A stretch of 34,385 nucleotides of DNA from JAUIGE01 sp045106685 (GTDB taxonomy: Bacteria; Bacteroidota; Bacteroidia; J057): the NCBI GenBank assembly GCA_045106685.1, contig JBGCFB010000138.1, positions 1 to 34,385 on the forward strand. Direction: 5' to 3'. Made by a program: the position numbers and the translations under genes. Of this stretch, positions 25,343-33,624 are shown one piece after another (position 1 is the stretch's first letter; each line of letters opens with the position of its first letter). The notes beneath the pieces were generated by a model, which saw only the letters and a program-made list of their open reading frames with translations, was not told the DNA's origin and made no database searches.

Positions 25343-26296
25343 CTACTTTACATGCTTCTCATACGCATACAGAATGTCTCTCACCAAACGGTGGCGGACC
25401 ACGTCTTTTGCTGACAAGCGTACAAAGCCAATTCCTTTAATTCCTTTCAGAATTTTCATACACTGGATCAACCCTGAACGCTGACGGCTCGGCAAGTCAA
25501 TCTGCGAATCATCACCTGTGATAATCATTTGAGAGTACTCACCCAATCGGGTCAGGAACATCTTAAGCTGCATCTCTGTAGCATTCTGAGCTTCGTCCAG
25601 GATGATAAAGGCTTTATTCAGCGTACGGCCACGCATAAAGGCGAGTGGTACAATCTCAATAATATTATTGGCGAGATAATGCTTCAGCTTTTCAGCGTGT
25701 AGCATATCGTTCAATGCGTCATACAGCGGGCGTAGATAAGGATCTACCTTATCCTTCATATCACCAGGCAGGAAGCCCAGGCTTTCGCCTGCATCGACCG
25801 CAGGGCGACAGAGAATAATCTTCTTCACGCGCTTCTCTTTCAAAGCCTTGACAGCGAGCGCAACGGCAACGTACGTCTTACCGGTTCCAGCTGGACCCGT
25901 GGCGAATACGACGTCATTCTCCATCGTGCTCGCGACGATCATGCGCTGGCCCTTATTCTTGGCTTTTACAACCAGACCGCTATTACCGTGTACCAATGCT
26001 TCGTCCACATCAATTTCGGGTGGACGTTGGTCTGCCGGCAAAGCCTCAGGCTCAAGCAGTTCCATGAACCTATTCTCAGTAATATTTCCCCGGCTGCGAA
26101 TTTCATCAAGCAAAGGAAAAAGGATCGTCTTAAGCTTTTCAAGATGCGCTGGCTCTCCGGAAACTTTAAGTTCGTCCCCTCTGGCAACAAATTTCACTTT
26201 GGGAAATTCTTGCTCTATCTGACTAAGGCGAAGGTTGTTTACACCGTACACCTCTAGGGGATTAATGTCATCTAAAAGGAAAGTATGTTCGGTCAA
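25343..26296 (-). CDS. phoH: PhoH family ATPase
   Basis: The 317-residue protein has the PhoH P-loop ATPase domain with Walker A GPAGTGKT (134-141) and Walker B FIILDEAQN (230-238); GDDSQIDLP is the family motif that follows. The N-terminus (LLDDINPLEVYGVNN) matches Bacteroidota PhoH proteins and begins at a TTG codon at 26294-26296. An in-frame stop lies 5 codons upstream and no ATG fits. PhoH proteins are linked to RNA metabolism and stress, often next to ybeY, which is absent here. The promoter is the minus-strand half of the palindrome at 26334-26350. Confidence 0.94.
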   Translation of the reverse strand: MTEHTFLLDDINPLEVYGVNNLRLSQIEQEFPKVKFVARGDELKVSGEPAHLEKLKTILFPLLDEIRSRGNITENRFMELLEPEALPADQRPPEIDVDEALVHGNSGLVVKAKNKGQRMIVASTMENDVVFATGPAGTGKTYVAVALAVKALKEKRVKKIILCRPAVDAGESLGFLPGDMKDKVDPYLRPLYDALNDMLHAEKLKHYLANNIIEIVPLAFMRGRTLNKAFIILDEAQNATEMQLKMFLTRLGEYSQMIITGDDSQIDLPSRQRSGLIQCMKILKGIKGIGFVRLSAKDVVRHRLVRDILYAYEKHVK

Positions 26297-26333
26297 ATGT
26301 GGATTTATTTAAGGTGGGTTATTCGGGATTGGT

Positions 26334-26350
26334 CAAAAATACTATTTTTG
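26334..26350. promoter_or_regulatory. Palindromic divergent promoter (-7 boxes on both strands)
   Basis: CAAAAATACTATTTTTG reads TATTTTTG, a perfect TAnnTTTG box, on both strands: 26343-26350 plus and 26341-26334 minus. Each would start transcription about 7 nt away, giving leaders of roughly 40 nt to the DUF62 gene (ATG 26397) and 30 nt to phoH (TTG 26296). No strong -33 TTTG was found on either side. Confidence 0.6.
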
Positions 26351-26396
26351 CTGTTATCTACGGGTTAAGAAGTAGCCCGGTTCGACATCCTAGCTC

Positions 26397-27191
26397 ATGC
26401 CCATCATAACACTTACAACTGATCTCGGAGCCCAGGGGCATTATGCCGCTGTGCTAAAGGGGATTATTTACAGACTCTGCAACCACGCTACAATCGTGGA
26501 TGTAAGTCATACCGTAAGGAATTTTGATGTGATGGAAGCGGCCTTTGTGGTCCGTGGCATGGCTTTTTCCTTTCCAGAGGGCACTATTCACTTGGTTGGT
26601 GTGGACCCAGAATCTGCAGGAAACGCTCCGGCTGTCGTCATGCAACTGCGCGGACATTACTTCGTCGGTCCTAACAATGGCCTGATGTCGCTCATTGCAG
26701 AAGAAGCAGATGCAGTCCTGGTAAATATCGAAAACGAAGGTCTGATGTGTGCTGAGTATCCGCGATCTTTTAGAGCGGCGCGACTTTTTGCTCCGGCTGC
26801 GGCTTTTTTGGCGAGTGGAGGAAAGCTAGCGGAAGTCGGAAGTAAAGTAGATATGAGCGAATTGCGCTGGGGCGCACCTACGTATTCGAATAACGCATTG
26901 CGCGGTAACATTATCCATATCGATCAGTTTGGCAATGCGGTAACCAATATTCAGCGAGCATACTTCCTGGAAGTACGCGAGAACAGAAGTTTTGAAATAT
27001 TTCTACGAAATCTCCGCCTCAAAAGAATCGTGACGACCTACAGCGATGTCGGCAAAGCAGATGCGCTAGCGATTTTTGGCGAACAGCAATATCTCGAAAT
27101 CGCCATGCGCGAAGCCTCTGCTGCTCAGCTACTCGGCCTCAATGTCCATGATATGGTAACCGTCGAGTTTTCAAATCCTAATATAGACTAA
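26397..27191 (+). CDS. DUF62 (SAM hydrolase/halogenase family) protein lacking the usual triad
   Basis: The 264-residue protein matches the DUF62 family over its length: ITLTTDLG at the start, VDVSHTV, FPEGTIHLVGVDPES, FVGPNNGLMSLI and HIDQFGNAVTNI. In studied members a conserved Asp-Arg-His set activates water to hydrolyse S-adenosylmethionine. Here Asp70 is kept, but the Arg position after it is not Arg (NAPAV), and the segment usually reading FHGRD is SFRAARLF with no His. SAM binding may remain while the hydrolase chemistry is lost or altered. Some other Bacteroidota members also diverge here, as I recall. Its stop codon overlaps the start of the DUF3667 gene (TAATG). Confidence 0.85.
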   Translation: MPIITLTTDLGAQGHYAAVLKGIIYRLCNHATIVDVSHTVRNFDVMEAAFVVRGMAFSFPEGTIHLVGVDPESAGNAPAVVMQLRGHYFVGPNNGLMSLIAEEADAVLVNIENEGLMCAEYPRSFRAARLFAPAAAFLASGGKLAEVGSKVDMSELRWGAPTYSNNALRGNIIHIDQFGNAVTNIQRAYFLEVRENRSFEIFLRNLRLKRIVTTYSDVGKADALAIFGEQQYLEIAMREASAAQLLGLNVHDMVTVEFSNPNID

Positions 27192-28033
27192 TGGCTGGCT
27201 ATCACTACGTTCCCTTTGGAGAGTACCAATGCAAAAATTGTAACAACAATTTTGAAGGTATTGTCTGTAATAATTGTGGGCAACACCCGGTAGAAGAGAA
27301 GCTAACGCTCAAAGTCCTCTGGAAAGAGTTTAAAGGAAGACGTGCCTACGATTTTCGCTTATTGATAAAAACCATTTTTTCGCTTATCAAAAGCCCCGGA
27401 AAGGTCATCAGCGAGTACTTGGGAGGAAAACGCCACGCTTGGTATAATGCGGTGAATCTATTCCTGCTTGCTGGTACATTAGCAGCATTTGTGACGATTC
27501 AGACGAATGGCATGCATATCGAAGATGCCCAGAATTCGGCAGAGGCAATGCAGGAACTTATGGGAACGCCTCAAAACGAAAAGTCGGCCGAATTCAGCAA
27601 GAAAATGTACGACTGGATGCAAGGGCATTACAACATTGTATTGCTCTTTGCGCTTCCGGTTATGGCCCTGGCTTCTTGGCTAGTGTATAGAAAACGAGGC
27701 TATAGCCTGGGTGAGCACGTCATTATGCAGTGTTTTACCTACGGAGTATTTACCATATTCACACTCCCGGGACTTATCGTGAGCAACCCTTTTTCGATGG
27801 GTGGAGTGTACCAGTACATCATGGGAGCACTTTTCTTTGGCTGGTATTTCTGGGTATACAAAGACTTATTCAAGGCTCCTATCGTAAAGACAATTCTTGT
27901 CACCATTTGGTGGTTTATTCTTTATTTCCTCTTAATCTTCGCAGCTTCCCTTGTTATTGGTTTAGTCGGTGCGATCGTGGCAATTCTGGGGATTTTGCTG
28001 ATGAAGAAAATGGGAATAGAGATGGATTTCTAG
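27191..28033 (+). CDS. DUF3667 membrane protein with zinc ribbon
   Basis: This 280-residue protein has an N-terminal zinc ribbon (CKNC at 14-17 and CNNCGQ near 26-31) and about five hydrophobic segments (near residues 88-105, 150-166, 180-200, 208-225 and 235-275), the usual DUF3667 layout. Function is unknown in the family. The start ATG shares its A with the TAA of the DUF62 gene, so the two are translationally coupled, which hints at a linked role. It converges on the DUF4350 gene with 47 bp between. Confidence 0.9.
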   Translation: MAGYHYVPFGEYQCKNCNNNFEGIVCNNCGQHPVEEKLTLKVLWKEFKGRRAYDFRLLIKTIFSLIKSPGKVISEYLGGKRHAWYNAVNLFLLAGTLAAFVTIQTNGMHIEDAQNSAEAMQELMGTPQNEKSAEFSKKMYDWMQGHYNIVLLFALPVMALASWLVYRKRGYSLGEHVIMQCFTYGVFTIFTLPGLIVSNPFSMGGVYQYIMGALFFGWYFWVYKDLFKAPIVKTILVTIWWFILYFLLIFAASLVIGLVGAIVAILGILLMKKMGIEMDF

Positions 28034-28080
28034 GCATTTTCTTCTTCAAATAACCTTGAAGACCAAGCTAGCTTTCAAAC

Positions 28081-29319
28081 TCACCGCAAGCTTTTCTCAT
28101 AAAACGACTCCACCAATACCGACAAGTCTATCAACGTCGATTCTGAGATGTCAGCTTGCTTATTGAGACGGAGATTGTGCTTTAGGATTTGCGCTATCGT
28201 CGCTCCCTGAACTCCAGACTTAGCCGATAGCTTTTCTACAAAATCACCATCCAACCGATCCGTCTTGAGATAGTAGCGACTACGCACATATTCCATCCAG
28301 ACTTTGATCTTCTTTTGCCCGATGGACTTATGATCCTGGCGCGAATAATAAAGTTGGCCGATAGTCTGTGTAAACTCAAGAGTCGCATTGGGAAGCGACT
28401 TGATCACAGGTACGATCCGCTGTTTACGTTTCAGTTCGGATATAATATAAAACAGAAGCCCAAATAAAAATATGCTCCAGGCTGTACTCAGTCCTGGCTG
28501 CGAGCGAATGTAGCTAAACAGTCCTCCTCCAGAATTATTATTGGAGAGACCCGCGAGATTTTCTGCTTTATAATATTCGTCCCAAATGATATTCACATCC
28601 TTTGGAATAAAGGACATCGCCTTGGCGATAAAGTCCTGATTTTCCGCATTGAGGATTTGATAATTGGTAAATAGCAAGGGCGTGGATGAAAGGATAAAAC
28701 CGCCTTTACCGTAAGGGTAGAACAGCAAAATAGGCTTGATCTGTGTGGAATCATTCTGAATACCCATTTCCGCTATTGTCTGAGCTTTCCAGGGTTTAAT
28801 AGAAAAATAGCCTCGCATATTCGGCTTGGAGAAGTCGTATGCATTGGCTGTGTCCGGATTCAATTCAGCTGACACAAAGGAAGGAGGCAAGGTGTCTACA
28901 TTTTCATAAAAATAAGCATTCGCCTCTACCTGTAAGCCGCCCAGGGTATCGAGCAGTGGGCGAGACATATAGCTTGCAGCCAAGAAGGCATAATTACCTT
29001 CCTCAACAAAATCAGTGAGATAATCTACATCAAACTGATCCGGCAAGTAGCGCCCATTTACAACTATATAGGCTGACTTTTTTTCAAAAATTGTATCTGA
29101 AAAAACATTATAGGTCGGCTCATTTACTGTCATAAAATCACCCGAAAAAAGATCCTGCATAAGGCTATACACGACCTGTGATCCATAAGGATGATTATGT
29201 GCCTTTGAATAGGTAGGCGCCTGCTTTTGGCGCTTCTCTGGGGGATCAAGACTCAATGACAGCGCCACCAAGCCTATAATCAGAACGACGGGGATGATAT
29301 ATATCCAGGCCTTTTTCAT
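28081..29319 (-). CDS. DUF4350 domain membrane protein
   Basis: The 412-residue protein has an N-terminal membrane helix (WIYIIPVVLIIGLVALSL), a large periplasmic DUF4350 domain (residues about 38-270, with NHPYGSQVVYSLMQDLF near its start and YPYGKGGFILSSTPLLFTNY later), a second helix near residue 290 and a basic cytoplasmic C-terminal part of about 100 residues. It is the last gene of the operon, overlapping the upstream gene by 4 bp (ATGA). DUF4350 genes usually sit near MoxR ATPase and DUF58 genes; neither is here. Confidence 0.87.
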   Translation of the reverse strand: MKKAWIYIIPVVLIIGLVALSLSLDPPEKRQKQAPTYSKAHNHPYGSQVVYSLMQDLFSGDFMTVNEPTYNVFSDTIFEKKSAYIVVNGRYLPDQFDVDYLTDFVEEGNYAFLAASYMSRPLLDTLGGLQVEANAYFYENVDTLPPSFVSAELNPDTANAYDFSKPNMRGYFSIKPWKAQTIAEMGIQNDSTQIKPILLFYPYGKGGFILSSTPLLFTNYQILNAENQDFIAKAMSFIPKDVNIIWDEYYKAENLAGLSNNNSGGGLFSYIRSQPGLSTAWSIFLFGLLFYIISELKRKQRIVPVIKSLPNATLEFTQTIGQLYYSRQDHKSIGQKKIKVWMEYVRSRYYLKTDRLDGDFVEKLSAKSGVQGATIAQILKHNLRLNKQADISESTLIDLSVLVESFYEKSLR

Positions 29320-30038
29320 GAGGTGGGTTTAGGCGTTCGGGTTAGGTTTTGTTGAAAATGGCGGAAGGTTTTGGTTACCTGATCAAAGCCCGCCTGATCA
29401 ATTTTAAAATTACCGTACCAGACATAATCGAATCGCAAGGTGAGCAATTCGAAATCCTCGTACAGCGGGTGATTACGCATCGCGAGGAGGTACTCATAAT
29501 TCGTTTTGTGCTTAGCGTATCGAATGGTGTTTTTCTCGGTAAGCATCTTCAATGTCTCCAGATACAACAGGCGAACGCCTCGACGAAAATCGCCTTTTCC
29601 GCTTGCCTGGTCTAGCAACTGATCGAAGTTAAGTTCACGCAAGTCTTCTGCCAGTTCTTCATCATGAACAGCGATCTGTTGAGCCTGTCGCTTGAACAGG
29701 CGACGAATATCGACACCCAGAATATTGAGTGCGACGAAGAACACTGTAAACACCACAATGGCCGCCAAAAGCATTTGTAAGAAGTTCACATTCGCAACTC
29801 GATCTTTCGTTGCAAAGTCTCCAAGCTTACTCCAAAAAGCATCTTTCGCTTGTTGCTGCTTCTCTGCCAGGCGGAATTTCTTACCGTACTTATAGTTGGT
29901 GTCGTTGTAATAGGCCTCAAGCTTATCCTGATCAAAGCCGCGCAGCTCGGGTTCGGCCTTAGGCCGCTGAGCCTGCATCGATATTCCGAGCAGACAAATT
30001 ATGTAAAGGGTTAATATGGTTCGCAACAGGTGAATCAT
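29316..30038 (-). CDS. DUF4129-like membrane protein
   Basis: The 240-residue protein starts with a signal peptide or anchor (LLRTILTLYIICLLGISMQA), has a central membrane helix (residues about 88-112) and ends with a helical domain matching DUF4129 (FRRGVRLLYLETLKML, then FDYVWYGNFKIDQAGF). In actinobacterial and Bacteroidota clusters this domain accompanies SpoIIM-like and DUF4350 proteins. The start overlaps the upstream stop (TAATG) and its end overlaps the next start, so translation is coupled on both sides. Confidence 0.83.
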   Translation of the reverse strand: MIHLLRTILTLYIICLLGISMQAQRPKAEPELRGFDQDKLEAYYNDTNYKYGKKFRLAEKQQQAKDAFWSKLGDFATKDRVANVNFLQMLLAAIVVFTVFFVALNILGVDIRRLFKRQAQQIAVHDEELAEDLRELNFDQLLDQASGKGDFRRGVRLLYLETLKMLTEKNTIRYAKHKTNYEYLLAMRNHPLYEDFELLTLRFDYVWYGNFKIDQAGFDQVTKTFRHFQQNLTRTPKPTS

Positions 30039-31003
30039 TATTCATCATTATTTCCAAAGAAATCATCAGCGCCAATTTCATCAATCATTCCTTCCATACC
30101 TCCTTTTCCAGGGCGGAAAGAGTAATACATCAATATAAGGATGGAATAGATAAAAGGTACACTTAGCAGGTTGAGAAGGTTGTTCGTAATCTGAGTTGTT
30201 GTGACATATCCTAAAGAATCTGCCGGCAAGCCGCCGATCAACAAAACAGCGCCGATCGCCATACCCACAAACCCGATCAAAAGGCCTACCGCCATGGATA
30301 CGACTATAATAGCACCGAAGATTTTCCAAAAACTACCTTTCGTCAGCTTCCAGCTTGTTCGTATCGATTCTGTAATTCCTTCAGAATCAGTTACCAAAGC
30401 GATTGGACTAAGGCTTATACGTACTGCTAAAAAGGTAATCAAACAGAAAAACGGAACCATGACCAAAAAGATCATACCTACTGCTGCTGCAATACCTTGA
30501 GTAGAACCACCGGAAGTATCAACCATCATACTCAACAGGAATACAAACACGATAATTAGTCCAAAGTACAAAATCCCCAACAGGAGATACAGCCCTATCA
30601 TTTTACCCAGATTCCCCAGAATAAAAGAGATCATCCACTGATTATCAGGCTCAGTACGATGCTCACGTACATGATTATAAAACCCGGTAACTATCAGAAA
30701 ACCAACAGGTCCGGCTATAAGACCGATTGCCATCGTCAGAAATAGTCGCCAGTTAATAAGCCCACTAAAAGCGTCCAGCATAGCTTGAGGACTATCCATA
30801 CCGCCTCCGGCAGCTATTGCCCCAAAAGATGTTTGAAAATCAAGCACAAGTGGCGCAAGAATAATTGAACTTGCAATCATTAATGGAGCTACGAAAATCA
30901 AAAGATACTTCAGGAGACCACCCAAATATTTGAGGTTTACTTTAAAAGCATCCTCTATAAGCGCACCAAAGTCACGCTTTCGGTCAAAATCAAAATGCTG
31001 CAT
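30038..31003 (-). CDS. Polytopic membrane protein of the SpoIIM/DUF4350 operon
   Basis: I do not recognise a named family for certain. The 321-residue protein has about six hydrophobic segments (near residues 32-52, 85-110, 133-158, 170-195, 226-253, 283-300) and the sequence SIRTSWKLTKGSFWKIFGAI near 217-236, which resembles the amphipathic repeat seen in DUF975- and glycerophosphodiesterase-type membrane domains. The C-terminus is acidic. It begins directly after the SpoIIM-like stop codon and overlaps the next gene by 1 bp. Confidence 0.75.
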   Translation of the reverse strand: MQHFDFDRKRDFGALIEDAFKVNLKYLGGLLKYLLIFVAPLMIASSIILAPLVLDFQTSFGAIAAGGGMDSPQAMLDAFSGLINWRLFLTMAIGLIAGPVGFLIVTGFYNHVREHRTEPDNQWMISFILGNLGKMIGLYLLLGILYFGLIIVFVFLLSMMVDTSGGSTQGIAAAVGMIFLVMVPFFCLITFLAVRISLSPIALVTDSEGITESIRTSWKLTKGSFWKIFGAIIVVSMAVGLLIGFVGMAIGAVLLIGGLPADSLGYVTTTQITNNLLNLLSVPFIYSILILMYYSFRPGKGGMEGMIDEIGADDFFGNNDE

Positions 31004-32062
31004 TTAGTTTAGATTTGGTTGTAGGGTCGGCTGATCATTCTGGATGACTTCGATCGCATGGTCGCGGGCATGTACTTGCCTTTCTACCAGGATCGGATAT
31101 ATACCAAAGTAGCCTATGATAAAAGCAGCCGAAGCTGCGATAATCGCATAAATAAAGATCACGGGCATATCATAATGCCGGGTCACATAACTCTCCAGAA
31201 AGGCTGCAAACACGATCACAGGGAACAAGCCCAGCATGATTTTGCCTCCAGCCTTGGCCCCTCGCATCAGCGACAACTTCCGCGTAAAGGTTCCGGGAAA
31301 CATAAAACTATTTCCCATCATCATGCCGGCTCCGGCAGTTATTATAATCGCGGAAAGCTCTAACGTACTGTGAATCATCACCACCGGGATCGCCTCAGCG
31401 ACACCCTGATCATAAAAATTACCCAGAAAGGCCCCGATACTTACGCCAAAGGGAAACAGTCCCACTACAAAGCGGCCAGTCGAAAGTAAAGGCATACCGA
31501 TAATGGAACCGATAGAGAAGAATATTCCAGCAGCAAAGGTCGCAAACATCACATAGACATTATTAGCGCCTATGCGAATAAACATGGGGAAAGGCTCCTC
31601 CATCTGATACACCTTCGTCGGATTATTTTCGCTGATGTACTCTTCCGTCATATTGGCGTAGCCATATCCCATCGTTTCCCGGAAAAAGGAATCCTTTTTT
31701 ACCGCAGAAAGCCAGCCGATAGCAAAAGCAACGAGGTAAAAGAGGAGCGAGTACACGATAAAGCGATGGGCCTTGCGCACTTCCAGAGGCAATTCTTCTC
31801 TCCAAAAGGCCCAAAAGCGATTGCGGTCTTCTTTACGATTTTTGTAAATGAGCAAGTGCGTACGCGCAGCCAAACCGTTGATGTAGCGGGTTGTCTGGCT
31901 TTTGGGATAGAACGTTCGGGCATAGGCCAGATCATCTATCAATTCCTGATATAGGCTAGAAAGCTCGTCGGGTGAAATCTGGAGGTTATCTTCTCCAAAA
32001 ACTGCGTTCTCAAACTTGAGCCATTTTTCTTTATTCTTTCTAAGAAAAGCAGGTTCGCGCAT
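31004..32062 (-). CDS. Stage II sporulation protein M (SpoIIM)-like membrane protein
   Basis: The protein is 352 residues from the ATG at 32060-32062 (MREPAFLRKNKEKWLKFENA). A TTG at 32095 is open but lies within the word repeat at 32075-32139. A cytoplasmic helical N-terminal region of about 95 residues precedes about six membrane segments with the SpoIIM features NNVYVMFATFAAGIFFSIGS and IHSTLELSAIIITAGAGMMM. In sporulating Firmicutes SpoIIM acts in engulfment; in Bacteroidota the homologue is part of an uncharacterised envelope cluster. It is the first gene of a four-gene minus-strand operon. Confidence 0.9.
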   Translation of the reverse strand: MREPAFLRKNKEKWLKFENAVFGEDNLQISPDELSSLYQELIDDLAYARTFYPKSQTTRYINGLAARTHLLIYKNRKEDRNRFWAFWREELPLEVRKAHRFIVYSLLFYLVAFAIGWLSAVKKDSFFRETMGYGYANMTEEYISENNPTKVYQMEEPFPMFIRIGANNVYVMFATFAAGIFFSIGSIIGMPLLSTGRFVVGLFPFGVSIGAFLGNFYDQGVAEAIPVVMIHSTLELSAIIITAGAGMMMGNSFMFPGTFTRKLSLMRGAKAGGKIMLGLFPVIVFAAFLESYVTRHYDMPVIFIYAIIAASAAFIIGYFGIYPILVERQVHARDHAIEVIQNDQPTLQPNLN

Positions 32063-32074
32063 GTGGATCGGGGT

Positions 32075-32139
32075 GTTAGGTGTTTCAGCTTTCAAGTTGG
32101 GCTTTTAACTTGAAACATTCAACTTTTTAACCTTGAAAC
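32075..32139. repeat. Inverted repeat of 7-8-nt GTT/AAC words
   Basis: GTT occurs at 32075, 32082 and 32096, with CTT at 32089 in register. AAC ends at 32109, 32116, 32123, 32131 and 32139 (steps 7, 7, 8, 8). TTCAAGTT (32091-32098) pairs with AACTTGAA (32107-32114). It lies between xerD and the SpoIIM-like gene, starting 12 bp before the latter's ATG. Confidence 0.75.
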
Positions 32140-32143
32140 AGCC

Positions 32144-33004
32144 TTATTTTCGTGGATGAAACTGCGCATGCACCTCCTGAAGATAGCTTCTATCAAGGTG
32201 GAGATATACCTCGGTAGTGGTAATGGAAACATGGCCGAGCATGTCTTGCACGGCACGCAAGTCAGCCCCACCCTCGATGAGGTGCGTCGCAAAGGCGTGG
32301 CGAAAACTGTGCGGGCTCACATTTTTTTCAATGCCCGCCTCTTTTGCCAAAGCCTTCACCATCAAAAAAACAGACTGCCGGCTCAATGGTCCTCCTCTCC
32401 TACTCAGGAAGAGGTAATCTTCAGCTCCTGGCCGGATCTTCTGGTCGGCACGTTCGCCCTGAATGTAGGTCTTAGCCGCATTAAGTGCAGGCAAACCCAC
32501 TGGAGCAAGGCGTTCTTTCCGACCTTTTCCAAACAAGCGTAAATAGCCTTCTTCCCAATATATCTGCGAAAGTTTTAGGCCAATCAGCTCCGAAACACGC
32601 ATGCCTGATGCATACAGCATTTCAATCATGGCGCGGTCTCGCTGTGCTGTTGGAGCCTCATGTCTAATGACAGCGAGCATCCCTTCGATCTCGGGCACGG
32701 CAAGTACGACAGGGAGTTTTTGTACAAAAGAAGGCAGTTCAAGCAATGCGCTGGGGTCTTCTTCGGTCAGGCCATCGGCATATAGAAAGCCATGAAATGA
32801 TCTGATTGTTGAGATATTTCGCGCTAGCGAGCGTGCTCCCAGCAGGCAATCTTCACCCAAAAAATAGAAAAAGCCGTTCAGGTCTTTCAACCGAACGGCT
32901 TGCGGGCCTTCAAAACCCGCTGCTTTCATATGACTAACATAGCGATCCAAATCCCGACGATACGCTTCTTGCGTAGCTGGAGTCAGGCCTCGTTCTACGC
33001 GCAC
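32144..33004 (-). CDS. xerD: XerC/XerD-type tyrosine recombinase with unusual start
   Basis: The catalytic domain is intact: counted from the GTG at 33004, Arg136 (SGMRVSEL), Lys160 (GKGRKER), His232 and Arg235 (SPHSFRHAF), His258 (LGHVSITTT) and Tyr267. An N-terminal SAM-like core-binding domain precedes it. Similarity to Xer proteins continues upstream of the GTG in frame: WQDALREYALYVRVERGL begins at 33037, and the frame is open to 33103. No ATG, GTG or TTG exists there; only ATT (33088, 33064), ATC (33061) and CTG (33010) are available. The real start is thus noncanonical, or about 11-28 residues were lost. Xer enzymes resolve chromosome dimers. XerC versus XerD is not settled. Confidence 0.88.
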   Translation of the reverse strand: MRVERGLTPATQEAYRRDLDRYVSHMKAAGFEGPQAVRLKDLNGFFYFLGEDCLLGARSLARNISTIRSFHGFLYADGLTEEDPSALLELPSFVQKLPVVLAVPEIEGMLAVIRHEAPTAQRDRAMIEMLYASGMRVSELIGLKLSQIYWEEGYLRLFGKGRKERLAPVGLPALNAAKTYIQGERADQKIRPGAEDYLFLSRRGGPLSRQSVFLMVKALAKEAGIEKNVSPHSFRHAFATHLIEGGADLRAVQDMLGHVSITTTEVYLHLDRSYLQEVHAQFHPRK

Positions 33005-33046
33005 ATACAGCGCGTATTCGCGAAGGGCGTCTTGCCAGGTTAGTTG

Positions 33047-33204
33047 ATTAGCTGATTTGATAATTCGAGGATTAGCTGATTTAGTAATTAGCTGATTTAG
33101 TAATTAGCTAATGGAATACAACTCTTAGAGAATTGGTTCTGCAAATTATCAAATTAGCTAATAATCAAATCAGCTAATCTGTCTTTTCCTCAAATTAGCT
33201 AATC
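33047..33204. repeat. Inverted repeat of 8-nt ATT/AAT words overlapping the xer 5' end
   Basis: The left arm has ATT starting at 33047, 33055, 33063, 33071, 33079, 33087, 33095 and 33103, eight times at exactly 8 nt. The right arm has AAT at 33144, 33152, 33160, 33168 and 33176, then 33193 and 33201, again on 8-nt steps apart from one break. AATCAGCT-type words dominate. The left arm lies in the open frame upstream of the xer gene. Confidence 0.9.
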
Positions 33205-33210
33205 TAGACA

Positions 33211-33624
33211 TCAGTCCTTCTTAAGCAAGTCGCGGATTTCTCCAAGCAATACTTCCTCGTTGGAAGGTGCTGGTGGTGCCGCTGCTACTTCTGCTTCCTT
33301 TTTCTCGGTCATCTTATTGTAAGTACGTACAATCATGAAGATGATAAAGGCAATAATCAAGAAGTCGATGATGGTCTGAATAAAGGAACCATACTTGATA
33401 GCAACTGCTGCGACAGCTTCGCCGGCGGCATTTACAGACTCCGGCTGAAGCACATAAGCGAGCTCATCAAAGTTTACGCCTCCCATGGCCATGCCGATTG
33501 GCGGCATCAACACATCAGCTGTGAATGATTTTACAATCGCTCCAAAAGCACCAGCGATAATAACCGCAGTTGCCAGTTCGAGCACATTGCCCTTCATAAT
33601 AAAATCGCGAAATTCTTTTAACAT
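33211..33624 (-). CDS. mscL: Large-conductance mechanosensitive channel MscL
   Basis: The 137-residue protein aligns along the whole family: MLKEFRDFIMKGNVLELATA at the N-terminal helix, TM1 with AVIIAGAFGAIVKSFTADVL, MPPIG, a periplasmic loop, TM2 (FIQTIIDFLIIAFIIFMIVR) and the cytoplasmic helix bundle (EEVLLGEIRDLLKKD). It opens under membrane tension on osmotic downshock. It is upstream of the xer gene on the same strand, separated by the 8-nt word repeat. Confidence 0.97.
   Translation of the reverse strand: MLKEFRDFIMKGNVLELATAVIIAGAFGAIVKSFTADVLMPPIGMAMGGVNFDELAYVLQPESVNAAGEAVAAVAIKYGSFIQTIIDFLIIAFIIFMIVRTYNKMTEKKEAEVAAAPPAPSNEEVLLGEIRDLLKKD

Noticed and set aside
26397..27191. Fluorinase or chlorinase
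   Set aside because: The family is mostly SAM hydrolases, the halogenase-specific insertions are not evident, and the catalytic set is incomplete.
32063..32095. TTG start giving 11 extra residues to the SpoIIM-like protein
   Set aside because: The stretch lies inside a word repeat, and the ATG at 32062 is well placed.
23079..33204. Word arrays as CRISPR arrays
   Set aside because: Units are 7-8 nt, degenerate and inverted; there are no long identical repeats with unique spacers and no cas genes.
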